DNA of 64,000 bases from Mojavia pulchra JT2-VF2 (GTDB taxonomy: Bacteria; Cyanobacteriota; Cyanobacteriia; Cyanobacteriales; Nostocaceae): positions 62,001 to 126,000 of the forward strand of contig JAHHHN010000016.1 in NCBI GenBank assembly GCA_019359325.1. The letters run 5' to 3'. Positions 36,138 to 45,646 of the stretch are shown one piece after another (within the stretch, counting starts at the first letter, position 1; every line of letters begins with the position of its first letter). Under the pieces are notes generated by a model. It saw only the letters and a program-made list of their open reading frames with translations, ran no database searches and was not told where the DNA came from. The position numbers and the translations under genes are program-made.

Positions 36138-36296
36138 TAGAACTTACGCACTCAGATCCCCCAACTCCCTTAGAAAGAAGACCACTGCGCCCTTGCGGGT
36201 TCCCCGACTCCCTCAGTGGCGTGGCTTTAGACGTTCCCCCCTTTTGAAGGCGGGTTAGGGGGGATCAAGGTTTCAGGCTTGAGTGCGTAAACCCTA
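36138..36296. mobile_element. MITE family B ends with family A-type core, copy 3
   Basis: 159-bp element with family B ends (TAGAACTTACGCACTCA / TGAGTGCGTAAACCCTA) and 5-bp target repeats GCTTT (36133-36137, 36297-36301). The interior is not that of the other B copies but the GATCCCCC...GGGGGATC core of family A, including CCACTGCGCCCTTGCGGG, also found at 58610-58650 in inverse direction. Confidence 0.75.
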
Positions 36297-36475
36297 GCTT
36301 TTAGCAACGGACAAGTGACAAATAACCGGAGTTTGTGTGAGTGAACGGGAACAATACTTTTGGTCAAGTAATAGATCCAAAACTGTGGATGATGCTAGAT
36401 TGTCTATCTAATTGGGCAGGCTAATACCTGATTTCTGTTGTGTCCTTTACTCTCAAATTAAAAAACATAAACCTC

Positions 36476-37219
36476 ATGTTACGTATTCTTCAGTATTTCG
36501 GAGTTGTCGTTTGTCTGTTGTACTTGATTATTTGCCAAGGACTGCACCCTGCTTTTGCCGCCACTCGCATCGATCCTCAAATCGAAGCACAAGTATTACA
36601 AATCCTCCGCAACCACCCAGAAGCTATTATTGAATCTCTTGAAGTTTATCAAAAGCAAGAACAAGAAAAACTTCAACAAACACGCCAAATATTTCTGCAA
36701 GACTTAAAAACCAATCCTCAAACTATAATTGCTAACTCTCCTACCACTGGCAAACCAGATGCCAAAGTTGTGCTAGTTGAGTTTTCTGATTTTCAATGCC
36801 CTTTCTGTGCTAAAGCCCATGACACTGTTAAAGAATTCATGGACAAGCATCAAGATGAAGTGAAAATGGTTTATAAACACCTACCTCTTGCTAATATTCA
36901 TGCACAAGCTATACCAGCTGCACAAGCAGCTTGGGCGGCACAACAGCAGGGCAAATTCTGGGAATATCATGATGCTTTATTCAGTCAGCAGGGCAAATTA
37001 GGCGAAGATTTATATTTGAAAATTGCCCAAAATTTAAATCTGGATGTGGAAAAGTTTAAAGGCGATCAACGAAAGGCAAATGCTGCGATCGCTCAAGATA
37101 TGCAACTCGCAAGTAAACTAGGACTATCAGGTACTCCCTTCTTTATCATGAATGGAGAAACTTTCTCTGGTGCAGTAGAGTTAGAGCAAATAGAAGAAGT
37201 TTTATCACGTGTAAGATAG
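36476..37219 (+). CDS. DsbA-like thiol oxidoreductase, exported
   Basis: 247 residues from the ATG at 36476; the frame is open from 36440 but this start gives a proper signal peptide (MLRILQYFGVVVCLLYLIIC, cleavage near AFAA). A helical segment of about 50 residues precedes the thioredoxin-fold domain with active site CPFC (SDFQCPFCAKAHD), helical insertion, and cis-Pro region SGTPFFIMNG. This is the DsbA/BdbD type (Thioredoxin_4), expected to form or isomerise disulfides in the periplasm or lumen. Confidence 0.88.
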   Translation: MLRILQYFGVVVCLLYLIICQGLHPAFAATRIDPQIEAQVLQILRNHPEAIIESLEVYQKQEQEKLQQTRQIFLQDLKTNPQTIIANSPTTGKPDAKVVLVEFSDFQCPFCAKAHDTVKEFMDKHQDEVKMVYKHLPLANIHAQAIPAAQAAWAAQQQGKFWEYHDALFSQQGKLGEDLYLKIAQNLNLDVEKFKGDQRKANAAIAQDMQLASKLGLSGTPFFIMNGETFSGAVELEQIEEVLSRVR

Positions 37220-37275
37220 CTCAGAGGTCTAATGATTAGGTGGTTTAGCTTAGAAGGCTGGATTGTTGGGTCTTG

Positions 37276-37515
37276 TTAAGGTAATCTTGAATCTTTAACT
37301 TGTTTAGAAGTAGCTTCTAAAAAGTCAGTAAAGACCTGCGTAAACTTATGTATTCCTTCACTGCCCCCTGCAATTAAACCACCTGTCAATAATGCATCTA
37401 AACAACGAAAAATAATTATTTGGATGGGATTAGTTGAATCAAGAATAATTAATGGTTCAATTGAACGAACCCCAATCGCACTGATTAATAGACCGAATAA
37501 AAGATTTTTACTGTT
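37276..37515 (-). pseudogene. C-terminal remnant of an unidentified membrane-associated protein
   Basis: Reading leftwards from 37515, an open frame without ATG, GTG or TTG at its head encodes 79 residues: NLLFGLLISAIGVRSIEPLI, then FRCLDALLTGGLIAGGSEGI, HKFTQVFTDFLEATSK and a stop. The coding-like composition, hydrophobic helices and absence of a start indicate the tail of a gene whose front is lost or frameshifted. I do not know the family name; it resembles phage-holin-like or small cyanobacterial membrane proteins. Confidence 0.5.
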
Positions 37516-37661
37516 TTATAACTCAAAACAGGCGATTGTACTTGGTAAATATTGAAAAGTTAGAGTTTTATATCAGTCAGCTAAATAAGTGGCACAGATA
37601 GAGCCACAATGTACTTTAATCAAAAACAAAATTCAAGTATATACTTATACGGCTGCGGCTT

Positions 37662-40600
37662 ATGTCATCACCCCTCGATCGCCTGCTGAAAATAGAAGTC
37701 AGGCTGCCATCTTCTCACCCTCAGTTATTAGAAGGGCTGGATATATGGCTGCGCTTGGGTTTGATATCCGATGCCCAAGTTAGGCAGCTATGCCGAGAGT
37801 TTCTTGTGTGTCCGGTGATATTGCAACCTCAGACGTTACCTAAAGCACAGGTAACTTTAGCTATTTCCGATCCTGTGCAAGCGTTGCCTGTAGCAGCTTT
37901 GCAATCGACTAGCCGCAGACAACCGCCAGCAGAACCAGCTAAACCGAATTTTATCGCCACAATGTTACAGTCGCTAGGAGCAGAATTGAGTGTCCGATGG
38001 CTGCTGTTTTTGGGAGTATTTCTGGTAGTTGTATCGTCTGGGGTACTTGCTGCGAGTCAGTGGGAAAGGTTCCCCGCTTCTGGACAATATGGGGTTCTAT
38101 TAGCTTACACCTTGAGTTTTTGGGGATTCAGCTTTTGGGCTGCTAGGCAAAGCAATCTGAGATTGACAGCTCAAACCTTGCTGATTGTCACTCTGTTATT
38201 AGTGCCCGTAAACTTTTGGGCAATGGATAGCTTTGGATTGTGGCACAATCCCTTGGATTGGTTAACAGTTGCGATCGCAGCTCCTGCCCTGACAGCTATT
38301 ACTGTTTTACTGTGCAATAATCGGCTATTTTTTACTAATTTACGAACTGATAAATTACTGCTGGTAAATATTTTAGGGCTATCGTTCTTACATTGGGGTT
38401 GGAAATTACCAGGCTTTCCCTTAATTGCCGTTTATTTGGCAATGGTAGGAACAACTATTATTACCATTTATCACAATCGCTACCGACAGCAACCCCCTCC
38501 AACTTCATTAGAAAATGAGGGCAATAGGCGTATTGGCGTGGGTATTAGCTTGCCTGCTGCTGTAATTATTTATGCCTTAGTAGTTTTATTAGTCCGAGCA
38601 ATTTTTGTTGCTCAGATAAATGTAACTCAGCTGAGTTTAGCTATTGGTATTTGCGGCTGGTTGATGACTTGGTTAGCACATAGAGGGGAAGGGGGCGCTG
38701 GGACGAGGGGACAAGGAGAAATATCGCCGCTTCCGCCATTGTTTTTACTTTGGGAAAGACTTGGTAGTGTTTTGCTTTTCTTGGGTTGGTTGGTTGCAGT
38801 ATCAAATTATCCCTGGCAAGCAATAGCTGTGAGTGGTTTGGGTTTGCAGTTTGTAGGCAGTCGCTTGCAGAAGTATAGCTTACCAGCTGATTTGGCAGCA
38901 GTTTTTGTGATTGGTTTACAAACGCTTTGGCTGGGTTGGCGTTTATTACCTGCTGGTGTACAGTCAGGAGCGATCGCATTTGGCGTCCAACTCACCAAAG
39001 CTGAAAATGAACCTTGGGCGTTGTTGAGTGTAGCTTTATTTCCTTACATCATTTTTATGGTGGTGGTAACCGATAACTTTTATCGCGTCCACAAGCGAGA
39101 TTTAGCTAAATTTGGCGAACTGCTAACGCTGTTACTGGGAACTGTCTTAACAACGATCGCTTTAGTTAATCCGGTATTGCGATCGCTAAATTTGCTATTT
39201 TCTACAATCACACTTGCAGTCGTCACCAAACGCCGCACTGATCAAGACGCAAGAACCCAAAGCGAATCCTTCCCCTTGTCCCCCCCTCCCCCCGTCTCCC
39301 CTTCCTCTACTTCCCCTCCCTTGGTATACCTAACTCATATCATGGGAGTGTTGACACTTTGCTCAATAATTAATTGGTTGTTACCAAGTCTGGGTAAAGA
39401 AGTGTGGGCAAGCATTTTGTTAGTTTTGATGGTGGCAGAGTGGGGATTTAGCCTTGGTAATGGAGTATGGCGACGTAGTGCATGGCATATTGGTTTAGCA
39501 CTAGCGTTTGTTAGCTTCGCCCTCTTGTCGGCAAATGCAGAATCATCTTGGTATGGCGCTATTCGTAGCCAACATTATTGGGGAATTATTTGGCTTATTA
39601 CACCATTAGCTCTTACAGGTATTGCCAGTCAAACAACTACTCAGCGTCGCACGTTCAGTAGTAGCGTCAGTATCTTGGCTTTAGGACTAACCCAGTTACT
39701 AACTTTACAGCTACCAGGAACTAGATTAATTGGTTTAGCTGTGGCTACAGTTGTGATGTTTGTAAATACGCGCTATTTACGATATCAAGTCTCAGCTGCA
39801 ATTACAGTTGGATTTGGGCTGAGTTTCATTGGCGTGTTGCTTTGGGAAGGGTTACCTGGATTACCACGTTTAGCTTTAGCAGGTTGGTTTGTTGTCATTG
39901 CGATCGCAACTTTCAGTTTATGGTTAACGCGTACAGCCTTGATGCGACAAGATAACGAATTAGCAGCTATTTATGCAGCCGCAAGTGATAAGTGGGCGAT
40001 CGCTTTGTGTGGCTTTGAGTTGTTTATCCTCACATTGCACTCGCTGGTTGTTTACCAAAGACTTGCTGAACCTGGATTTTTGTACTTAACTGCCACTACC
40101 ATAACTTTGGTAGCAATTATTTATCGTAGTTGGCGTGAACCCACAAATTGGGCATTTTATAGCATTGGTTGGTGTGTGGAATTATTGATTGCCGAATTGT
40201 TAGGATTTTGGGGACGTTCAACTGTGAATATGGCGATCGCTAATATTTCCTTGGGTTTAATCACTCAACTTTTAGGGGAATGGTGGCGACGCAGATATCA
40301 AATAAGACTCAAGAGTAGCCTGCACATTTTGCCTTTAATTTATGCTGTCTTTAGTGTATTGCTGCGCTTGGATACCTTTGATGACTCGACAGGTTTGTTG
40401 TCTTTAGGTGTAGCTTTAATTGTCATTGGTGTAGGGCGACGCCATGAGAACTTCAAACCCCTACTTTACTTAGGAATCATCGGTGTATCAGTTTCTGCCT
40501 ATGAACTTTTGTTTTATCAAATGTCAAAAGCTACCGGAGGCGCATTTGGCGATGGATTGATTGCCATGTCCGCCCTTGGTACTAGCATCATGTTGGCATA

Positions 40601-41669
40601 CCGTATTTTATCGCCTTGGTTGTCAGATTACTTACGTCTGACACTCCAACAACTGAAAGGAATTACTCATATTCATTGGGCTTGGAGTAGTTGCTTATTG
40701 ATGGCTGCAATTAGCGCTCCCATTCAAGTTAACCGCTTGGTAGGATTGGGCACAGGAATAGTTTTAATTCAATATGCGATTTTTCAAGGGCGGCGATCGC
40801 CTACTTCCTCTATTCCCGAAGCATCTGCGCGCATCTTCGGTAGAATCACAATAGCAGAGATGTGGGTTTACCTCGGTTTATTAGAAGTAGCCGCCATCAG
40901 AATTTATTGGCGCGAGACAGCAATTGGACAATTTATAACTGGCCCATTAGTGCCTTGGAACGGTGCGATCGCTTGTGTAGTTGCCTATTTTCTCTACATC
41001 TTACCTTGGGAGAGTTGGGGTTGGACTAAAAGACCTTGGCAATGGGCGGCATACATTGTGCCATTGATAATTTTATGGGAAACCAAGCTGCAAGTTTATC
41101 CAATTACTTTGGCGATCGCAGCTGGGTTTTACATCTTCTTGGCAAAGGTTAGTGAAAATATCCGCTTTACCTATATCAGCGTTGCTTTGATTGATTGGGC
41201 GTTGTTTCGCTGGTTTAACGACTTACGCCTAACTGATCCTTTATGGTATGTAACATTAATTGGTTTCTCGCTACTATATATTGCCCAAATAGATCCCCAA
41301 CTGCGGCTACCGGAAAATAAAACTGCCCGTCACATCTTCCGTATGCTTGCCAGTGGCTTAATTTGTGGCTGGGCAATCATATTTAATCAAAATTCAGCCA
41401 TCATTCCGGGAATATTTAGCCTTATTGCCATTTTCGCCGGATTAGCTTTGCGAATAAGAGCGTTTCTCTACATTGGCACAGCCGCTTTTTTAATTACCAG
41501 TATTTACCAACTAGTAATTTTTAGCTTGCGTTATCCATTTTTAAAATGGATTGTCGGCTTATTAGTTGGTATTGCTTTAATTTCTATCGCCGCTAATTTT
41601 GAAACTCGCCGTACTCAAATAACTTCCCTGCTTCGTAATACTAATGATGAATTTCAGCAATGGGAATAA
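37662..41669 (+). CDS. very large multi-pass membrane protein (1335 aa), DUF2157-like N terminus
   Basis: 1335 residues with roughly 35 hydrophobic helices after a soluble N-terminal domain of about 100 residues (LDIWLRLGLISDAQVRQLCR). That N terminus resembles DUF2157. Two low-complexity insertions (Gly/Arg-rich near 340 and Ser/Pro-rich near 535-550) interrupt the helices and look like repeat DNA absorbed into the frame. No transport or enzyme motif was recognised. It is monocistronic, with a 440-bp upstream gap. Its great helix number is unusual; function unknown. Confidence 0.8.
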   Translation: MSSPLDRLLKIEVRLPSSHPQLLEGLDIWLRLGLISDAQVRQLCREFLVCPVILQPQTLPKAQVTLAISDPVQALPVAALQSTSRRQPPAEPAKPNFIATMLQSLGAELSVRWLLFLGVFLVVVSSGVLAASQWERFPASGQYGVLLAYTLSFWGFSFWAARQSNLRLTAQTLLIVTLLLVPVNFWAMDSFGLWHNPLDWLTVAIAAPALTAITVLLCNNRLFFTNLRTDKLLLVNILGLSFLHWGWKLPGFPLIAVYLAMVGTTIITIYHNRYRQQPPPTSLENEGNRRIGVGISLPAAVIIYALVVLLVRAIFVAQINVTQLSLAIGICGWLMTWLAHRGEGGAGTRGQGEISPLPPLFLLWERLGSVLLFLGWLVAVSNYPWQAIAVSGLGLQFVGSRLQKYSLPADLAAVFVIGLQTLWLGWRLLPAGVQSGAIAFGVQLTKAENEPWALLSVALFPYIIFMVVVTDNFYRVHKRDLAKFGELLTLLLGTVLTTIALVNPVLRSLNLLFSTITLAVVTKRRTDQDARTQSESFPLSPPPPVSPSSTSPPLVYLTHIMGVLTLCSIINWLLPSLGKEVWASILLVLMVAEWGFSLGNGVWRRSAWHIGLALAFVSFALLSANAESSWYGAIRSQHYWGIIWLITPLALTGIASQTTTQRRTFSSSVSILALGLTQLLTLQLPGTRLIGLAVATVVMFVNTRYLRYQVSAAITVGFGLSFIGVLLWEGLPGLPRLALAGWFVVIAIATFSLWLTRTALMRQDNELAAIYAAASDKWAIALCGFELFILTLHSLVVYQRLAEPGFLYLTATTITLVAIIYRSWREPTNWAFYSIGWCVELLIAELLGFWGRSTVNMAIANISLGLITQLLGEWWRRRYQIRLKSSLHILPLIYAVFSVLLRLDTFDDSTGLLSLGVALIVIGVGRRHENFKPLLYLGIIGVSVSAYELLFYQMSKATGGAFGDGLIAMSALGTSIMLAYRILSPWLSDYLRLTLQQLKGITHIHWAWSSCLLMAAISAPIQVNRLVGLGTGIVLIQYAIFQGRRSPTSSIPEASARIFGRITIAEMWVYLGLLEVAAIRIYWRETAIGQFITGPLVPWNGAIACVVAYFLYILPWESWGWTKRPWQWAAYIVPLIILWETKLQVYPITLAIAAGFYIFLAKVSENIRFTYISVALIDWALFRWFNDLRLTDPLWYVTLIGFSLLYIAQIDPQLRLPENKTARHIFRMLASGLICGWAIIFNQNSAIIPGIFSLIAIFAGLALRIRAFLYIGTAAFLITSIYQLVIFSLRYPFLKWIVGLLVGIALISIAANFETRRTQITSLLRNTNDEFQQWE

Positions 41670-41788
41670 TCAAGCATTCAAGCGGCGAAAAATTTGGCAT
41701 AAGGAGGCACGGTGGACAAAGAACGCCAACTGGAATAGCTTAAACAAGCTATCAGCAATTAGTAAATAAAGGCTAACATTTATTAGTA

Positions 41789-42400
41789 TTACCGAAAAAT
41801 ATTAGGTAGCAAATAGGTAGCCCCTGTATATAAAAGGTAAAAGGCAAAACCGAAAAACAAGGTATTCAAAACGGTGGCTAGATAGCCGATGCACATCAAT
41901 ATACCGTCAGATTCGATAGTCGCAACCGCCAACAGTAACATTCCCATAGCTGGGAGAGGATTGGTAGCAGGAGGATATGGTGACATTAATAATATTGCTA
42001 ACCAAGTTAGACATATCCCATTGAACCGCCAAGTTAATTGATTGTCAGCAACTTTCTGAAAACGCGGACGGGAGATTTTTTCTAGAACTTTGGTCACACG
42101 TCGTAAATTTTGCAACAGTGTTTGAGCAAACCAATTAGGGAATTTGATGCTAGCAATTTTTTTCGGCAGCCACGGTGTACGCCTCCCTAAAGCCATCTGT
42201 CCTGACATCAACAAGCAAGCTACACCGAGAGGAGTGCTTAAGCCTGGTGGTGTGGGCACCAAAAACGGTAATACCAATAATGCAATCACTAAGCTAAAAC
42301 CCCGTTCTGAGGTTTCTGAAATAACATCACCCAGAGTCAGAGGTTTTTCAGCTAAATGTTGTAATAATGACTTAATATCTTGAGAAAATTTTAGGTGCAT
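41789..42400 (-). CDS. exoD: ExoD-family exopolysaccharide synthesis protein
   Basis: 203 residues with four or five membrane helices and the ExoD signature: LGDVISETSERGFSLVIALL, VLPFLVPTPPGLSTPLGVAC, GQMALGRRTPWLPKKI and MSPYPPATNPLPAMGMLLLA. ExoD is needed for exopolysaccharide production and alkaline tolerance in rhizobia; its biochemical role is unknown. Convergent with the large membrane-protein gene. A 560-bp region upstream contains a P-type ATPase remnant. Confidence 0.88.
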   Translation of the reverse strand: MHLKFSQDIKSLLQHLAEKPLTLGDVISETSERGFSLVIALLVLPFLVPTPPGLSTPLGVACLLMSGQMALGRRTPWLPKKIASIKFPNWFAQTLLQNLRRVTKVLEKISRPRFQKVADNQLTWRFNGICLTWLAILLMSPYPPATNPLPAMGMLLLAVATIESDGILMCIGYLATVLNTLFFGFAFYLLYTGATYLLPNIFR

Positions 42401-42601
42401 GATGCTTTAGTAATGGGAAAATAATTCATTAAACTTTACTGTAATCCAAACTCATAGTTTTATATCTGCACATTTTGGTATCAGTATTTTAGTGATTTTC
42501 TGGCAGTAATATTAACCAAATTTATGATCCAGTAATATTGTGGTTAAGCAAGTTTAATTTATTACAATACATTGTATGTTAGCAATACAAAATAAATAAG
42601 A

Positions 42602-42865
42602 AAATTAACGGACTTAAATCATAGAGCAGATGAACTGAAGTTTATTCTTCTAGTCTTAAATCGTAATCTCCAACGAGCAACAGGTTTTATTTTACCCATC
42701 AGTGCTGGAAAAGCAATGACGATTTTTCTAAGCGTATTGCTGGGTAATACTGCGCCGATTGTACCTGCACAAATTCTCTAGGTAAATATTGTAAGTGCGA
42801 TCGCTAACACGGTAAAAGCGATCAAAAATTCGATTCTGTTTTTTGAAGGGGTTTGTACCGTCTAA
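42602..42865 (+). pseudogene. P-type cation ATPase remnant
   Basis: An ATG-less frame reads ADELKFILLVLNRNLQRATG, FILPISAGKAMTIFLSVLLG, NTAPIVPAQIL, then TAG at 42779, then VNIVSAIANTVKAI. It matches the region after the hinge and into M5-M6 of P-type ATPases (PTNxGEG...LP-x-PVQILWVNMV). The stop stands exactly where Trp is conserved (TGG to TAG). The catalytic DKTG domain is absent, so this is a dead fragment. Confidence 0.65.
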
Positions 42866-42961
42866 ATCTTTATCTGGCTAGTTTAGCGATGATTGTTGCC
42901 CTTGAATTTGGATAGACACGGAGAAGCTGTTAGATAAATTTTCCCCGCGTCTCCCCTCTGA

Positions 42962-44137
42962 TTAAAGAGTATTAGGAATTAATCTGCCGCAGGGATAAGT
43001 AGCTGCTTGCTGGGATGCACTTTCTGCCATAGCCGCAGGGATTTGATCTGATGGTTGTGATTTAGCTGCCAGATAATCGGTTCGTAGTTTCTCTACTATT
43101 GCTTCGCGTCTATCGTACAGCCGTTTTAAGGGACGAGGCTGGCACTGGTTGAGAACGTATGCTGTTACCAGCGGTAAAGCGATCGTACTATCGGTATAAC
43201 AAACAATCGTGCTAGGTAATTCTTCCGGGTCAATTTTACCCCAACTCACGGCTTCCGAGGGTGTTGCCCCAGATAAACCACCAGTATCTGGACGGGCATC
43301 AGTAAACTGTACAAAATAATCGTGTCCCCGTTCTTCTAGACCTAGTACCTCGTGAATTTGCGGTTGTGTTTGTAGTAAAAAGTTTTTGGGGCTGCCGCCA
43401 CCGATAATCACAGCTGCACTTTTGCCTTCTCCTTCTCTGGCATCATAGGCGATCGCTGCTGTTTCATTCACGTCAATTGAGGGATCTAAAATTAACTGCG
43501 AACCTTCTAATGCTAAAGCCGCCACGTTCATCCCAATTGAACTATCTCCGGGAGAAGAAGTATAAATAGGTACGCCACATTCGTAAGCTGTAGCTAGCAA
43601 ACAAGAATTTTTTACTCCTAATTGCTTTTCTACTTCCCAGACATATTTACCTAGCAGATGGTGAAATTCAGCAGTCCCCATGCGCTTTTGGAAAGGTTCA
43701 GCTTGTAGAATCTTGCGGATGAAAGCATCAGTTTCCAGCAACACATCATAGCCAAAGATAATGTCATAAATCCGAATAGTACCTTCTTGACGCAGCTTCA
43801 CATCATCCAAAAATGGATTCCCAGCAAATAGTTCAAAACCCAAGCCGTAGTGCATATCATGGTAAAGATTTGCACCTGTGCTAATCATCCAATCAATAAA
43901 GCCGTTGCGAATCAAAGGTGCAAGGACTGAAACCCCGAATCCAGCTGGTGTCATTGCACCAGAAAGGCTAACACCCACTGTTACGCCATCAGTTAGCACA
44001 TCACGACTCATCAATTGGCAAATTTCTCGCAAACGTGCCGAATTGTAAGCGGTGAAGTAATTATCAATCAAATCAACCACTCCAATATCTGTTGACATCG
44101 GTATCGGTGCAATTTTTTGACCTAGCTGTTTTGACAT
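42962..44137 (-). CDS. deoxyhypusine synthase-like / homospermidine synthase-like enzyme
   Basis: 391 residues of the deoxyhypusine synthase fold: [20 protein letters not shown] and [20 protein letters not shown] (NAD binding), [20 protein letters not shown], and [14 protein letters not shown], whose Lys is at the position of the active-site Lys. [20 protein letters not shown] is conserved. Bacteria lack eIF5A, so these members are thought to make homospermidine or a related polyamine from spermidine and putrescine using NAD. Monocistronic. Substrate assignment is family knowledge. Confidence 0.85.
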   Translation of the reverse strand: MSKQLGQKIAPIPMSTDIGVVDLIDNYFTAYNSARLREICQLMSRDVLTDGVTVGVSLSGAMTPAGFGVSVLAPLIRNGFIDWMISTGANLYHDMHYGLGFELFAGNPFLDDVKLRQEGTIRIYDIIFGYDVLLETDAFIRKILQAEPFQKRMGTAEFHHLLGKYVWEVEKQLGVKNSCLLATAYECGVPIYTSSPGDSSIGMNVAALALEGSQLILDPSIDVNETAAIAYDAREGEGKSAAVIIGGGSPKNFLLQTQPQIHEVLGLEERGHDYFVQFTDARPDTGGLSGATPSEAVSWGKIDPEELPSTIVCYTDSTIALPLVTAYVLNQCQPRPLKRLYDRREAIVEKLRTDYLAAKSQPSDQIPAAMAESASQQAATYPCGRLIPNTL

Positions 44138-44481
44138 TTTGACAATCCTGAAAAGTAAACACGCCGAATCTAATGTTATCTAGGTTTCAGCCACTTCTTT
44201 TATGATATTTAGGTAGCAATCGTAGGTATTTTGTCCAAAACACACAAAAATTACTTGTTCTGGGCATTTATGGCTGTGTAACAACTTATTAACTTTTGTC
44301 AGTGTAATTCTGCAAGCGTGTTACATGGGAAACGTATAGTAGTTTATGGCGTTGCTGATTGGAAATATTAATTTGTCTCACGCAAAGTCGCAAAAATACA
44401 AAGAAAAAGAAAGGTGATTTTGGCATTTCATATTCTAATTCAGCAATGCCTAGTTTATACCTTAACAGTTGACGCAACTAT
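44138..44481. other. intergenic region, no gene seen
   Basis: About 340 bases between the synthase start and the CRISPR remnant. It should contain the synthase promoter on the minus strand. No open frame or element was recognised. Confidence 0.35.
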
Positions 44482-44659
44482 GTTTTAATGCCTAATAGGG
44501 AGTAAGTGAAATTTCAACTCTTTTGTTGTTGTGTAAGTTCAGTTTGTTTTTTGTTTCAATCTCTAATAGGGAGTAAGTGAAATTTCAACTTGAATATCAA
44601 TCTCCCGCAAGTATTCAAAATAGTTTCAATCCCTAATAGGGAGTAAGTGAAATTTCAAC
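44482..44659 (-). CRISPR. residual CRISPR array: three 37-bp repeats, two spacers
   Basis: Repeats at 44482-44518, 44553-44589 and 44623-44659; spacers of 34 and 33 bp. On the minus strand the repeat starts GTTGAAATTTCACTTACTCC and ends with CTATTAGGGATTGAAAC, the usual ATTGAAAC 3' end of cyanobacterial repeats. The repeat at 44623 is perfect, the middle has one change, and the left one has two changes (GTTTTAATG), as expected of the distal, degenerating end. Orientation by these cues is minus. No intact cas genes are within the window. Confidence 0.92.
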
Positions 44660-44845
44660 GTGCGAATATAGACTGCATCCGTCACACCGTTTTGTTTTGA
44701 TAGCTTTGGGCATTGCACCCATAAATATTAATGTTTGCACAGCTTCAATAGTAGTGATCGCACTGTGACGTAATTCCTTAGAAATATCTACACGCTGGCG
44801 AACGAGAAAATGTACCTCAAGTCCTTGCTCATCGCTGTGCTTATC
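44660..44845 (-). pseudogene. cas4: cas4 remnant joined to the CRISPR repeat
   Basis: Reading from 44845, 62 codons give DKHSDEQGLEVHFLVRQRVD, ISKELRHSAITTIEAVQTLI and then KAIKTKRCDGCSLYSH. The ending RCxxCSL is the C-terminal iron-sulfur cysteine motif of Cas4 exonucleases, which help Cas1-Cas2 select and trim spacers. The frame is interrupted by a stop at its front and meets the first repeat exactly where the last cluster Cys should come. The nuclease N terminus is missing. This is a deletion scar of a CRISPR-Cas locus. Confidence 0.7.
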
Positions 44846-44848
44846 TTA

Positions 44849-45105
44849 ATGGATTATTGCCAGTTTGAGCCACTTTAAAAAGTGAGATGTTCCCCTGCCT
44901 TCGTCTCCGTTCGCGTAGCGTCTCCGACAGGAGAAGAAGAAGGGCTAGTAGTCTGCCAATCCAAAATTGTTGTGTGGAGCCAGCAAGGGTGCAGGGGTGC
45001 AGGGGAGCAAAGGAGAGTTCTTGTACAAGTTCTTTCCCCTCTACCCCTCTGCTCCATCAAACGCCTGAAGCTTGTGAGAAATGCGGGTTATGAGAGCGGG
45101 GATGC
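44849..45105. other. repeat-derived intergenic DNA
   Basis: GC-richer DNA with low-complexity tracts (GTGCAGGGGTGCAGGGG, TCCCCTCTACCCCTCTGC) typical of dispersed cyanobacterial repeats. Short open frames on both strands have no coding character. Confidence 0.4.
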
Positions 45106-45627
45106 TTAATCAGCAACGCTAGAAATAGTAGTTGCACCGACCGCCATGACTTGAGACCATTCACTGACGCGGTTGTTATCTAAGACGGCTCGCACTCGAT
45201 AACCAAGCTGAATTTTATGCATTAACAAGATTAAATCACGGTTGAGTAATCCTTGTGACAAATGGTTTTCATTAGATGCAGCTTGTATACGAAAGCAGCG
45301 ATCGCTTTGACGTTTCAACTTTGGAGATTTCCCTTGCATAAGCACCGTTTGCAGTTCGTATTCTTTAGCTTCAGGATATGGTTCCCAACAAAGTTGCCAG
45401 TAGGTTGACCAGCGAATTAACTCTGCTGGTAATTCCTCGACTTCATCCGACAATGTAGAGACAAGTCCTGTGACTGGAGGTTGTACCACCTGGGGCTGAT
45501 TGGCGGATATGTCAGCAGCTAAAGAGTAACCACCATCAACACTTAGTACCAGCCCAAATATCAAAGTGAACAGCACAATCAATCGTAGGCATTGTAATTG
45601 CACCGACAATATTTTCCGATTCATCAT
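45106..45627 (-). CDS. exported hypothetical protein
   Basis: 173 residues. Residues 1-38 form a signal peptide (CLRLIVLFTLIFGLVLSVDG) ending near SLAAD. The mature part contains WQLCWEPYPEAKEYELQTVL and a later GYRVRAVLDNNRVSEWSQV, a pattern of a fibronectin-type-III-like beta sandwich. It begins 19 bp after the stop of the beta-helix gene on the same strand and so is probably co-transcribed. Likely periplasmic or cell-surface. Family unknown. Confidence 0.65.
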   Translation of the reverse strand: MMNRKILSVQLQCLRLIVLFTLIFGLVLSVDGGYSLAADISANQPQVVQPPVTGLVSTLSDEVEELPAELIRWSTYWQLCWEPYPEAKEYELQTVLMQGKSPKLKRQSDRCFRIQAASNENHLSQGLLNRDLILLMHKIQLGYRVRAVLDNNRVSEWSQVMAVGATTISSVAD

Positions 45628-45646
45628 GATGCAAAAGTTCAGTTGC

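Noticed and set aside
41702-41762. Ribosome-binding-site-like AAGGAGG with GTG start (MDKERQLE then stop)
   Set aside because: Stops after eight codons; a short second piece LKQAISN follows. Probably a remnant, too short to assign.
44882-45109. Overlapping frames on both strands
   Set aside because: Sequence is low-complexity repeat DNA; none of the frames shows protein-like composition.
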